Source: Rhodospirillaceae bacterium
GTDB taxonomy: Bacteria; Pseudomonadota; Alphaproteobacteria; CACIAM-22H2
Direction of reading: 5' to 3'
Assembly: GCA_022843945.1 (NCBI GenBank)
Contig: JALHMR010000037.1
Location: forward strand, 1-49,518
Length of the DNA: 49,518 nt
Shown: piece after piece, positions 30,559 to 42,529 of the stretch
Layout: each line of letters begins with the position of its first letter
How positions within the stretch are numbered: the stretch's first letter is position 1
The notes under the pieces: model-generated
Told to the model about the DNA's origin: nothing
Database searches by the model: none
Seen by the model: only the letters and a program-made list of their open reading frames with translations
Position numbers and translations under genes: made by a program

Positions 30559-30633
30559 AGCACATCCACTTCCTGGCCAAGCCCTTCAGCCTCGATCAGC
30601 TCGCCGGCAAGGTCAAAGAGGTCATGCGCTAGA
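30559..30633 (+). pseudogene. Duplicated cckA tail, right copy of the direct repeat
   Basis: Bases 30559-30630 repeat cckA 25168-25239 with one silent change and preserve the frame (HIHFLAKPFSLDQLAGKVKE then VMR), followed by TAG instead of TGA. No start or upstream kinase domain remains. It is either the displaced original cckA end or an attR-like copy of an integration site. Confidence 0.85.
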
Positions 30634-30764
30634 CAGGTGACGGCTGTTCACCAAAGCCGCCGCCCGGGCTTGCGATCGGGTCGCCGGACCAGGCTATCCG
30701 CAGGCGGCCGAGTCGCTCGCGGAGGGCCTCCTGTAAGGCCCTGGGATGAGGGACATTTCCGGCC

Positions 30765-30792
30765 TTGCTTTTTGGAACAAAACGGGTACAGT
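30765..30792 (+). promoter_or_regulatory. recA promoter with SOS box
   Basis: TTGCTT (30765-30770) and TACAGT (30787-30792) make a plausible -35/-10 pair with 16-bp spacing. Between and overlapping them, GAAC-AAAACGG-GTAC (30775-30789) matches the alphaproteobacterial LexA box GAAC-N7-GAAC with one mismatch. The remaining 312-bp gap before recA also contains a hairpin and a second box (separate entries) and no gene. Confidence 0.55.
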
Positions 30793-30800
30793 GAATCCAT

Positions 30801-30834
30801 CCGCTTTTGGGCGGCTTCCGGCACCCAAAAGCGG
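30801..30834. other. Stem-loop in the recA leader
   Basis: CCGCTTTTGGG (30801-30811) and CCCAAAAGCGG (30824-30834) form a perfect 11-bp stem with a 12-base loop, in the predicted 5' untranslated region. No T-run follows. Confidence 0.55.
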
Positions 30835-30846
30835 AAAGGCTTTAGG

Positions 30847-30861
30847 GAACAAAACATGAAT
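30847..30861. promoter_or_regulatory. Second SOS-like box upstream of recA
   Basis: GAAC-AAAACAT-GAAT is one mismatch from GAAC-N7-GAAC and shares GGAACAAAAC with the first box. It would lie downstream of the predicted transcription start, where LexA could act as a roadblock. Confidence 0.35.
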
Positions 30862-30944
30862 TCGCGGGCTTCGATGATCCTCGGGGAGGCTCGCCAGGGT
30901 CCGCTGTGGCGGATGGGCCGAGGCTGTATAAGGGAGACCGAATT

Positions 30945-32030
<1,086 letters not shown>

Positions 32031-32090
32031 TCCGTCGATCCGAGCGTCTACCCGCCGCGGCTTTTCTTCTTCGCTGCCGGTGGCGGGTTC

Positions 32091-32147
32091 AAAGCGGGCG
32101 GCCGATCCGGTCTCAGGAGCCGGGCCGGTCCGCCCGCTTTGTTTTTT
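32091..32147 (+). terminator. Intrinsic terminator of recA
   Basis: AAAGCGGGCGG at 32091-32101 pairs with CCGCCCGCTTT at 32130-32140, with further imperfect pairing inside, and is followed by GTTTTTT. It ends right at the stop of the convergent minus-strand gene. Confidence 0.85.
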
Positions 32148-33988
32148 CAGGAGCTCGCCAGTTTGCGGAGGGCGGCTTCCAGGTCGCTCACGAAACGCGC
32201 GGCATCGAACAGCGGCGCCGTCTGTTGTGCCGCCGCGAGCTTCGCCTTCGTTGCCCCCGGATCGGCCGCCACGCGGCGGGCGATGGTCAGGTACTCGTCC
32301 GGCGAGGCGGCGATCAGCGCCTCGAGACCGGCGGCCTTGAGCAGGCTGGCGCCGACCCGCGCCGCGAAGCTCCCGCCCTTGAGCGTGACCACCGGCAGGC
32401 CGATGGCCAGCGCGTCGGCGGCCGTGGCGTGGGCGTTGTAGAAGATCGTATCGAGGAACAGATCGGCGGCCCGCTGGCGGGCGAGATGCTCGGCGCGGCT
32501 GGCGGCGCGCGGGGCGAAGATCAGGCGCTGCGCATCGATGCCGCGCGCCTGGGCCTCGCGCCGCAGGTTGTCCTGCGCCGGCCTGGCATCGGCGCGCAGC
32601 CAGAGCACCGAGCCGGGCGTCTCCGCCAGCAGCTTCATCCACAGGCCGAAGCCCAGCGGCTCGATCTTGTGCGGCGCGTTGAAGGCGCAGAACACGATGC
32701 CCTTCTCGGGCAGACCAAGCGAGCTGCGCGGCGGCGCGACGCCGGCCGCCGGCTCGACCGCGACGTAAGCGTGCGGCAGGTGAAGCAGGCGCTCGCTGTA
32801 GTGGGGCTGGTCGCCAGCCGGCGCGGCGATCGTGTCGGCGAGCACGGCATCGAAGAAGTCGGCGCCCGTGGTGCCGGGAAAACCCAGCCAGGTCGCCTGC
32901 TTGCGCGCCGGGCGCTGGGCGAAGATCTCCAGCCGGTTGCCCTGCGTATGGCCGTGCAGATCGATCAGAACGTCGATGCCATCCTGGTGAATGCGCGCCG
33001 CCGCCGCCGCCGGGTCGAGACGCGAGAGATCGACGATCTTTTCGACGCCGGTGACCAGGTTCCGGCGCTCGGCGCTGCCGTCGTCGGCGGTCGTGGCGTA
33101 GGCGGTCACCTCGAAGCCGGCGCGATCGTGCCGTGAGATGAGAGGACCGACAAGGTGCCCGACCGGATGGTCGCCGAAATCCCCCGAGACATAGCCGATG
33201 CGCAGGCGGCCGCCCTCGCGCCGCGGCGGGGGTGAGAAGCGCGGCTGGGCGACCAGGCCGTGGGCCCGCGCGTAGGATCGCGCCAGGGTGCCGAATTCGG
33301 CCGGCGTAACCGCCACGGGCAGCGCCAGGACATCGAGGAGCAGGGGCGGCCGGCTGAAGGCGCCGCGCAAGGCCGGCTCGATGATCTCGGCGCGCAGGCG
33401 GTCGATCCCGGCCCATTGGCACTGCGCCTGGCGCAGCTGGGCCGCAGCACTCCTGGCCGACAGCTCGCGCGGGTCGGCGCGGGCAGCGCCTTCATAGGCG
33501 GCGATGGCGTTATCGAGGCGTCCGGCCGATGACAGCGTCAGGCCGAGGTTGTAGTGGGCCGCCACGAAAGCGGGATCGCGCCGGATGATCTCGCGATAGG
33601 CGGTCTCGGCCTCGCCGAAGCGGCTCAGCGATTGCGCCGCCAGGCCCGTGCGCAGGCGCAGCTCGTTATCGTCCGGCGCCATGTCGAGGGCGGCCGACAG
33701 GCAGTCATGCGCCGCGTCGAAATTGCCGAGCTCCAGCTGCATCTGGCCGAGATTGGCCAGCATGTCGGCTGACTCGGGATTGAGCTCGAGGCCGCTGGTC
33801 AGCGCGTCGATGGCATCCTCGGCGCGGCCCTCGCGGAACAGGGCGAGGCCGCGCAGGTGATGGGCCTCGGCTTCGCCCGGATGCTTGGCCAGCACGGCAT
33901 CGGCGGCTTCGCGGGCGGCGGCGAAACGCCCGGCACCCAGATGTTCGGCGGCGCGGGCGAGGCCGGCGGTGGCGAGGGGATTGGGCAT
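32147..33988 (-). CDS. TPR protein with O-GlcNAc-transferase-like (SPINDLY) domain
   Basis: 613 residues from ATG 33988 (GGAGA nine bases upstream). Residues 1-200 are tetratricopeptide repeats ([39 protein letters not shown]). The rest is a glycosyltransferase family 41 domain: [67 protein letters not shown] with the nucleotide-sugar-binding lysine, and [20 protein letters not shown]. Bacterial members glycosylate proteins or glycans with UDP-GlcNAc or related sugars; the target is unknown. In some alphaproteobacteria related proteins act near flagellin genes, but none lies here. It stands alone on the minus strand, convergent to recA. Confidence 0.85.
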   Translation of the reverse strand: MPNPLATAGLARAAEHLGAGRFAAAREAADAVLAKHPGEAEAHHLRGLALFREGRAEDAIDALTSGLELNPESADMLANLGQMQLELGNFDAAHDCLSAALDMAPDDNELRLRTGLAAQSLSRFGEAETAYREIIRRDPAFVAAHYNLGLTLSSAGRLDNAIAAYEGAARADPRELSARSAAAQLRQAQCQWAGIDRLRAEIIEPALRGAFSRPPLLLDVLALPVAVTPAEFGTLARSYARAHGLVAQPRFSPPPRREGGRLRIGYVSGDFGDHPVGHLVGPLISRHDRAGFEVTAYATTADDGSAERRNLVTGVEKIVDLSRLDPAAAAARIHQDGIDVLIDLHGHTQGNRLEIFAQRPARKQATWLGFPGTTGADFFDAVLADTIAAPAGDQPHYSERLLHLPHAYVAVEPAAGVAPPRSSLGLPEKGIVFCAFNAPHKIEPLGFGLWMKLLAETPGSVLWLRADARPAQDNLRREAQARGIDAQRLIFAPRAASRAEHLARQRAADLFLDTIFYNAHATAADALAIGLPVVTLKGGSFAARVGASLLKAAGLEALIAASPDEYLTIARRVAADPGATKAKLAAAQQTAPLFDAARFVSDLEAALRKLASS

Positions 33989-34065
33989 GCAAGGTCTCCG
34001 GGGCGGGTGCATCGCCTATCCGTGCGGGATTTGCAAGCCTGCCTGATTTGGTTACGGTCCGGTCC

Positions 34066-35175
34066 ATGAATTCCGGCCCCACCACGCCCCCGTTTCGCAC
34101 CTCGGTCACGACCCTGCCGGCTTTCCGCCCGCCGCCGACGGAGGCGGACGCCGTGCCGGACGGTCGTGGGATGCGTCGGCTTCATCTCAACGAGGGGCCG
34201 TTTGCGCCCAGCCCGCGCGTTGTGCAGGCCATCCAGGCGGCGGCCGGCGAGGTCCACCGCTATCCCGATCCCAGGTGCCGCAAGCTGGCGGCCGCGGTCG
34301 CCGGGCGGATCGGGGTGGCGGCCGAGCGCCTGGTCTTCGGCAACGGTAGCGAGGAGATCCTGTCGCTGCTGCTGGCCATGACCCTGCAGCCGGGCGCCCA
34401 TGCCGTGCTGCCGGTACCGTCGTTTCCGCGCTACCTAGCCGGCGCGCGTTTCGCCGGGGCCGATATCGCCGCCGTGCCGGTGCGCGCCGACGGTGCCAAC
34501 GACGTCGACGCCATGCTCGCCGCCGTGACGCCCGAGACGCGGATCGTCGTGGTGGCGACGCCCAACAACCCGACCGGTGCCATGCTGCCGGCCGATACGC
34601 TGGTGCGCCTGGCGCGCGACATGCCGGCTCAGGCGCTGCTCATGATCGACGAGGCCTATTACGAGTTTGCCCGTCACGCCGGCGGGCCGGACGTGCTGGC
34701 CATCCTCAAGGACTGCCGCGCGCCGTGGGCGGTGCTGCGGACGTTCTCCAAGGCTTACGGACTGGCGGGATTGCGGGTCGGCTATGCGATCTGCGGCGAC
34801 GCCGCGGTGGCCGAGGCGATCAACCGGGTGCGCGGCGTGTTCAATGTCGACAGCCTGGCCCAGGTGGCGGCGCTGGCGGCGCTCGACGATCCCGCGCATA
34901 CGCAAGGATTGCTCGACGACGGGGCGCGCCAGCGCCAGCGGCTGAGCGACGGTTTCGCCAGGGCCGGCTGCGCGCCGCTGCCCAGCGTCGCCAACTTCAT
35001 CGCGGCGCGCATGCCTGTGCCGTCGGCCGAGGCGGTGAAGGCCTTCGCCCAGCGCGGCATCATGATCGGTGCGGTAGGGGCAGCCCCCTTTGATAACCAC
35101 GTGCGCGTGACCATCGGCACGGGCGAGGACACCGATGCGGTGCTCGCGGCGCTCGGCGAGATCGTGAAGCGCTAA
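34066..35175 (+). CDS. HisC-family aminotransferase
   Basis: 369 residues from ATG 34066. A fold-type I PLP enzyme: RRLHLNEGPFAPSPRVVQAI, VFGNGSEEILSLLLAM, TPNNPTGAMLP, MIDEAYYEF, the Schiff-base lysine in RTFSKAYGLAGLRVGYAI, and the arginine near VRVTIGTGED. The pattern is histidinol-phosphate aminotransferase-like, but related enzymes act on aromatic amino acids, and no other his genes are nearby, so the substrate is not certain. It converges with the permease gene, sharing four bases at the stops. Confidence 0.82.
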   Translation: MNSGPTTPPFRTSVTTLPAFRPPPTEADAVPDGRGMRRLHLNEGPFAPSPRVVQAIQAAAGEVHRYPDPRCRKLAAAVAGRIGVAAERLVFGNGSEEILSLLLAMTLQPGAHAVLPVPSFPRYLAGARFAGADIAAVPVRADGANDVDAMLAAVTPETRIVVVATPNNPTGAMLPADTLVRLARDMPAQALLMIDEAYYEFARHAGGPDVLAILKDCRAPWAVLRTFSKAYGLAGLRVGYAICGDAAVAEAINRVRGVFNVDSLAQVAALAALDDPAHTQGLLDDGARQRQRLSDGFARAGCAPLPSVANFIAARMPVPSAEAVKAFAQRGIMIGAVGAAPFDNHVRVTIGTGEDTDAVLAALGEIVKR

Positions 35176-36272
35176 ATCCGCCGCTCGAGGTAGCGGCTAT
35201 AGCGCGACATGCCGTAGCAGAACGCCCAGAAGCCGAGGGCGGCGAAGACATAGCCGCTGGTACGCACGTGCTCGCCGGCCAGCCAGGCGGGATCGGCCAT
35301 GCTGGCCTGGATCGCGGCCAGGAAATCGAACAGGCCGATGACCAGGATCAGCGTCGTCTCCTTGAAGATGCCGATGCAGGTATTGACCAGGGCAGGCAGC
35401 GAGACGCGCACCGCCTGGGGCAGGATGACGAAAGCCATCATGCGGAAATAGCCGAGGCCCACCGCCCGCGCCGCCTCGTACTGGCCGGCCGGCACCGATT
35501 GCAGGCCGCCGCGGAAGACCTCCGCCATGTAGGCGGCGTTGAACAGCGAGAAGGCGACCAGGGCGCGCAGCAGCTTGTCGAATTCCAGCCCTGGGGGAAC
35601 AAAGAGCGGGAACATCACCACCGCCAGGAACAGCACGGCGATCAGCGGCACGCCGCGCCAGAACTCGATGAAGCCGATGCAGAACCAGCGGGTCAGACGC
35701 TTGGGCGAGCGCCGGCCCAGGGCCAGCAGCAGGCCCAGCGGGATCGAGGTGACGATGGCCCAGGTGGCGGCCACCACCGTGAGCATCAGCCCGCCCCATT
35801 CGGTGGTCGGCACGGGACGCAGACCGAAGACTCCCCCGATGAGCAGGGCGAAGGCGAGCAGCGGGTAGGCGGTGAGCAGGGCGGCACCGATCCAGCCCTT
35901 GCGCGGCACGCGCGGCAGCATGAGCAGCGCCACGCCCAGCGCACCCAACGCGAAGACCAGGTCGATGCGCCAGCGTTCGGGTGCAGGATAGCTGCCGTAC
36001 AGCAGGTTCGGCCAGCGCGCCTGAACGAAGACCCAGCAGGCCGCCTCGCGGTCCGGGCAGTCCTCGATGCGGCTGCCGCGCCAGGCCGCGTCGAACACCG
36101 CCCAGTCGAGTAGCGGTGGCACGATCAGGTAAAGGAATGCGAGCGACAGGACCGTTAGCGCGATGTTGAGCGGCGAGGAGAACAGGTTGGCGCGCAGCCA
36201 GACGAGCGGCCCGCGCGGCACAAGCGGGGCACTGCGTTCGCTCATCCATTGATTCTGGGCGGCGGCGGTCAT
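35172..36272 (-). CDS. aapM: Amino-acid ABC transporter permease, AapM-like
   Basis: 366 residues with about eight membrane helices and the permease EAA-type loop (QYEAARAVGLGYFRMMAFVILPQAVR). The long N-terminal region containing RIEDCPDREAACWVFVQARW is typical of AapM/BztC of the general L-amino-acid transporter family. Its ATG overlaps the stop of the upstream permease gene by four bases. The expected ATPase gene aapP does not follow; instead the gene converges with an aminotransferase gene. Confidence 0.9.
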   Translation of the reverse strand: MTAAAQNQWMSERSAPLVPRGPLVWLRANLFSSPLNIALTVLSLAFLYLIVPPLLDWAVFDAAWRGSRIEDCPDREAACWVFVQARWPNLLYGSYPAPERWRIDLVFALGALGVALLMLPRVPRKGWIGAALLTAYPLLAFALLIGGVFGLRPVPTTEWGGLMLTVVAATWAIVTSIPLGLLLALGRRSPKRLTRWFCIGFIEFWRGVPLIAVLFLAVVMFPLFVPPGLEFDKLLRALVAFSLFNAAYMAEVFRGGLQSVPAGQYEAARAVGLGYFRMMAFVILPQAVRVSLPALVNTCIGIFKETTLILVIGLFDFLAAIQASMADPAWLAGEHVRTSGYVFAALGFWAFCYGMSRYSRYLERRI

Positions 36273-37519
36273 GGCGGGCGCTCGCGCAGCGCCACGCGCC
36301 GGTTGTACCAGTTCATGAACCAGGAGATCGCCAGGCTGATGCCGAGATAGACGCCCATGGTCAGGGCCATGACCTCGAAGGGCTGGCCGGTCTGGTTGAG
36401 CACCGTGCCGGCGAAGACATGCATGAGGTCGGGATAGGCGATGGCCGCGGCCAGCGAGGAGTTCTTGGTCAGGTTGAGATACTGGCTGGTCAGCGGCGGC
36501 ACGATGGCGCGCAGCGCCTGCGGGATGACCACCAGCCGGTAGATGGCGCCTTCACGCAGGCCGACGGCGCGTGCCGCCTCGACCTGGCCATGCTGGACCG
36601 AGAGCACGCCGCCGCGCACCACCTCGGCGATGAACGCCGCCGAGTAGGTCGAGAGCGCCACGACCATGGCGACGAACTCCGGGATGACCACGGCGCCGCC
36701 CTGGAAGTTGAAGCCGGCGAGGGCGGGGACATCCCAGCTCAGCGGGAAGCCAGTCGCGGCCGCGGCGACGAGCGGCAGACCGATGACCATCCCGATGGCA
36801 ATACGGCCGCCCGGAGGGCGGTGTCCCATCCGCGCCTGAACCCACCGAGCCCGGACCATCACCGCCGTCGCGGCAAGCAGCGCCAGAAGCAGCGCGACGC
36901 CGACGAGATCCGCGCCGGACTCAAAGATCGGCGAGGGGAGGTAGAGTCCGCGATTGTTGAGGAAGACGGTGCCGCCGAGCGACAGGCTCTGCCGCGGGCC
37001 GGGCAGCGGCCGCAGGATGGCGAAGTACCAGAAGAAGATCTGCAGCAGCAGCGGGATGTTGCGCAGAGTCTCGATGTAGATGGCCGCCAGCCGTGCCACC
37101 AGCCAGTTGCTTGACAGCCGGGCCAGACCGATCAGGAAGCCGAGGATCGTGGCGATGACGATGCCGATGGCCGACAGCACCAGCGTGTTGAGGATGGCCA
37201 CGGCAAAGGCGCGGCCGTAGGTCGAGCGCTCGGTGAAGGGCAGCAGGGTCTGCAGGATGTCGAAGCCGGCCGGGCGCTCGAGGAACTGCAGCCCGACCTT
37301 GATGTTGTAGCGGGCCAGGTTGGCCGCCGTGTTCCAGGCCAGGAAGGCGAACACGGCGAACACGGCTACCGCAAAGAAGGTCTGGATCAGGATCGAGCGC
37401 TGCCGCGGATCGCGCCAGACACTAAACCCTCTCCGCCCGCTTGCAGGGGGAGAGGGTGCCGAGTGTAACGAGGCGGGTGAGGTGGGTGGCACGGCTGGGG
37501 CAGGAATGCCCCACCTCAC
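36269..37519 (-). CDS. aapQ: Amino-acid ABC transporter permease, AapQ-like
   Basis: 416 residues if started at GTG 37519. The protein has about eight membrane helices, the insert with GLYLPSPIFESGADLVGV, and the EAA loop GQVEAARAVGLREGAIYRLVVIPQALR (seen as VEAARAVGLREGAIYRLV). The first 30 residues (WGIPAPAVPPTSPASLHSAP) are encoded by palindromic repeat DNA. No other ATG, GTG or TTG is found in frame between GTG 37492 and the first membrane helix, so the start codon comes from the repeat. The repeat arm also supplies GGAGAGG six bases before GTG 37519. It is the middle gene of aapJQM. Confidence 0.88.
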   Translation of the reverse strand: MRWGIPAPAVPPTSPASLHSAPSPPASGRRGFSVWRDPRQRSILIQTFFAVAVFAVFAFLAWNTAANLARYNIKVGLQFLERPAGFDILQTLLPFTERSTYGRAFAVAILNTLVLSAIGIVIATILGFLIGLARLSSNWLVARLAAIYIETLRNIPLLLQIFFWYFAILRPLPGPRQSLSLGGTVFLNNRGLYLPSPIFESGADLVGVALLLALLAATAVMVRARWVQARMGHRPPGGRIAIGMVIGLPLVAAAATGFPLSWDVPALAGFNFQGGAVVIPEFVAMVVALSTYSAAFIAEVVRGGVLSVQHGQVEAARAVGLREGAIYRLVVIPQALRAIVPPLTSQYLNLTKNSSLAAAIAYPDLMHVFAGTVLNQTGQPFEVMALTMGVYLGISLAISWFMNWYNRRVALRERPP

Positions 37520-37568
37520 CCCGGCCCTCTCCGCCCCTCAGGGGCGGAGAGGGGGAGTGAGGTGGGGC
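37425..37568. repeat. Palindromic repeat cluster at the aapJ-aapQ border
   Basis: It contains a perfect 13-bp hairpin, CCCTCTCCGCCCC (37525-37537) with GGGGCGGAGAGGG (37541-37553), enclosed by GCCCCACCTCAC and GTGAGGTGGGGC arms, and a second hairpin (about 37425-37457). Part of it is translated as the AapQ N-terminus. In the transcript it forms a strong stem between the binding-protein and permease genes. Confidence 0.75.
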
Positions 37569-37576
37569 GCACTCTC

Positions 37577-38593
37577 TTAGCGGAACGGCGGGGCGATCAG
37601 CAGGCCGCCATTGGTCCACAGCGCATTGAGGCCGCGGGCCAGGCCGAGGCGCGTGTTGGGGCCGAGGTGGCGGTCGAACATCTCGCCGTAGTTGCCCACG
37701 GCCTTGATCGCCTGGTAGGCCCAGTCGTCCTTGAGGCCGAGCTTCTGGCCGAGATCGTCGCCCACGCCGAGCAGACGCTTGATCTCGGGATTCTCCGACT
37801 TGGCCTTCATCTCGTCGACATTGGCCTGGGTGACGCCGAGTTCCTCGGCGGCAATCAGGGCCGCGAAGGTCCAGCGCGCGACATGCATCCACTGACTGTC
37901 GCCCTGGCGCACCACCGGGCCGATCGGCTCCTTGGAAATGGCTTCCGGCAGGATGACGTGGTCGGCGCGGTTCTTGAGGCCGAGGCCGCGGGCCGCGAGC
38001 GAGCCAAGGTCGTTGGACCAGGCGTCGCAGCGGCCTTCGTCATAGGCGCGGCGCGCCTCGTCCGGCTCGGCGAAGGTCACCACGCTGTAGCGCATGTTCC
38101 GGCTGCGGAAATAATCGGCGAGGTTGAGCTCGGTGGTCGTGCCCTGGGCCATGCAGACCGAGGCGCCGTTGAGCTCGCGCGCACTCTTCACGTTGAGGCT
38201 CTTGCGCACCATGAAGCCCTGGCCGTCATAGAACAGCGGCATAACGAACTCGATGCCGCCGCCATTGTCGCGGTTGAAGGTCCAGGTGAAGCGGTGGGTC
38301 AGGATATCGACGCCGCCGGTGGCCAGCGAGGCGAAGGCGTCGCGCGGGCCGATCGGCGTCAGCTTGATCTTGGTCGGATCGCCGAAGATGGCGGCGGCCA
38401 TGGCCCTGCACTGGTCGATGTCAAAGCCGCGGCGCTCGCCCTTGTCGTCGGTGAAGGCGTAGCCGGGGATGTTGGGTGCGGTGCCGCAATGGACCACGCC
38501 CCGCTGGCGCACATCGTCCAGGGTGGCGCCGGTTGCCGGCAGCACGGCTGCCACGGCAAGCGCGGCCCCGGTCAGGACTGAATGGAAACGCAT
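37577..38593 (-). CDS. aapJ: Amino-acid ABC transporter substrate-binding protein, AapJ-like
   Basis: 338 residues from ATG 38593, behind GGGGAGGAG. A signal peptide (MRFHSVLTGAALAVAAVLPATG) is followed by a type 2 periplasmic binding protein: TLDDVRQRGVVHCGTAPNIP, DIDQCRAMAAAIFGDPTKIK, SLATGGVDILTHRFTWTFNR, and the C-terminal GLARGLNALWTNGGLLIAPP, which are AapJ/BztA features. It delivers L-amino acids to AapQM. It is first in the operon, separated from aapQ by a palindromic repeat that may protect its mRNA and keep its level above the permeases. Confidence 0.92.
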   Translation of the reverse strand: MRFHSVLTGAALAVAAVLPATGATLDDVRQRGVVHCGTAPNIPGYAFTDDKGERRGFDIDQCRAMAAAIFGDPTKIKLTPIGPRDAFASLATGGVDILTHRFTWTFNRDNGGGIEFVMPLFYDGQGFMVRKSLNVKSARELNGASVCMAQGTTTELNLADYFRSRNMRYSVVTFAEPDEARRAYDEGRCDAWSNDLGSLAARGLGLKNRADHVILPEAISKEPIGPVVRQGDSQWMHVARWTFAALIAAEELGVTQANVDEMKAKSENPEIKRLLGVGDDLGQKLGLKDDWAYQAIKAVGNYGEMFDRHLGPNTRLGLARGLNALWTNGGLLIAPPFR

Positions 38594-38692
38594 GGCGCTC
38601 CTCCCCATCGCCGCCCGCGAACGGGGCAGCTTCGTTGTTTGCCCAAGATTAGTGCAACTCCCTCGCGACGGCCAGTCAGGGCTCCGAAAACT

Positions 38693-39724
38693 TCAGCCGC
38701 CCAGCTCGCGGCGCACGATGGCCGCCCCCTCGACCATGGCCTTCATCTTGCCGAAGGCGGTTTCACGCGGCAGGTATTTGAGGCCGCAATCGGGAGCCAC
38801 GATGATCCGCTCCGCCGGGATGTGGGGCAGGGCACGGCGGATGCGCGCCGCCACCGTCTCCGGCGTCTCGATGCTCTTATCGGAAAGATCCAGAACCCCG
38901 AGCAGCACGGTCTTGCCCGGTAGCTTTTCCAGCACCGCGCAGTCGAGCTTCGACTGGGCGGTCTCGATCGACACCTGCTTGACCGGAGAGTTGGCGAATT
39001 CCGGCAGGAAGGAGTAGCCGGAGGGGCGCTCGTGGATGATCGCGGCATAGCCGAAGCAGATATGCACCGCCGTGGTTCCGCTCACGCCGTCGAGCGCCCG
39101 ATTGAGCGCCTTGAGCCCGTATTCGCGCGCCTTCTCCGGCCGGGCCTGCATGTAGGGCTCGTCGATCTGCACGATGTCGGCGCCGGCGGCGAACAGGTCC
39201 TTGATCTCCTGGTTCACCGCCGCGGCGTAGTCGAGCGCCATCTCCTCCGGGTTCTTGTAGAAATCGTTCTGCGCCTGCTGCGACATGGTGAAGGGACCCG
39301 GCACGGTCATCTTGATCATGCGGTCGGTATTGGCGCGCAGGAATTTGACGTCCTCGACCTCCACCGGGTGCTTGCGGCGCACCTTGCCGGTGACGCGCGG
39401 CACGGGGTTGGGGTGACCGCTGCGGTCGAGGGCGGTGCCCGGGTTGTCGATATCGACCCCTTCGAGCGCGGTGGCAAAGCGGTTGGAATAGCTTTCGCGG
39501 CGCATCTCGCCGTCGGTCACGATATCCAGCCCGGCGCGTTCCTGGTCGCGGATAGCCAGCAAGGTGGCGTCGTTCTGGGCCTGGGCCAGGTACTCGGGCG
39601 GTATCCGCCACAACTCCTTGGCCCGGACGCGCGGCGGGAAGCGTTTGGCTAGCTTTTCACGGTCGATCAGCCAGTCCGGTTGAGCGTAGGAGCCCACCAG
39701 GGTCGTCGGCAGCAGTTTGGGCAT
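38693..39724 (-). CDS. MetE C-terminal-like cobalamin-independent methyltransferase
   Basis: 343 residues with the TIM-barrel of the MetE catalytic half: PTTLVGSYAQPDWLIDR, GLDIVTDGEMRRESYSNRFA, FTMSQQAQNDFY, AGADIVQIDEPYMQARPE, and zinc ligands in VHICFGYAA (His and Cys) and APDCGLKYLP (Cys). It lacks the N-terminal half of MetE. Such short paralogs are annotated as 5-methyltetrahydropteroyltriglutamate-homocysteine methyltransferase-like, but their methyl donor is usually unknown. It starts at ATG 39724 with GGAGGAA immediately upstream, and is divergent from alaS. Confidence 0.85.
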   Translation of the reverse strand: MPKLLPTTLVGSYAQPDWLIDREKLAKRFPPRVRAKELWRIPPEYLAQAQNDATLLAIRDQERAGLDIVTDGEMRRESYSNRFATALEGVDIDNPGTALDRSGHPNPVPRVTGKVRRKHPVEVEDVKFLRANTDRMIKMTVPGPFTMSQQAQNDFYKNPEEMALDYAAAVNQEIKDLFAAGADIVQIDEPYMQARPEKAREYGLKALNRALDGVSGTTAVHICFGYAAIIHERPSGYSFLPEFANSPVKQVSIETAQSKLDCAVLEKLPGKTVLLGVLDLSDKSIETPETVAARIRRALPHIPAERIIVAPDCGLKYLPRETAFGKMKAMVEGAAIVRRELGG

Positions 39725-39764
39725 TCTTGTTCCTCCCGGGCTCGCATATTAGGGGCGCACGTCG

Positions 39765-39816
39765 AGCCCCGCTACCGCGCTGGTTAACCCTTCGGGCGGT
39801 GCTGGACAGCGGGGCT
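39765..39816. other. Stem-loop upstream of alaS
   Basis: AGCCCCGCT (39765-39773) pairs with AGCGGGGCT (39808-39816), and ACCGC (39774-39778) with GCGGT (39796-39800), leaving a seven-base bulge. It lies 47-98 bp before the alaS ATG in the divergent promoter region. It could be a leader RNA structure or a protein-binding palindrome. Confidence 0.4.
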
Positions 39817-39862
39817 AGCGATCTCTAAATCATAGGAAAGCCGATACTTTCCGAGAGCTTCA

Positions 39863-42525
<2,663 letters not shown>

Positions 42526-42529
<4 letters not shown>

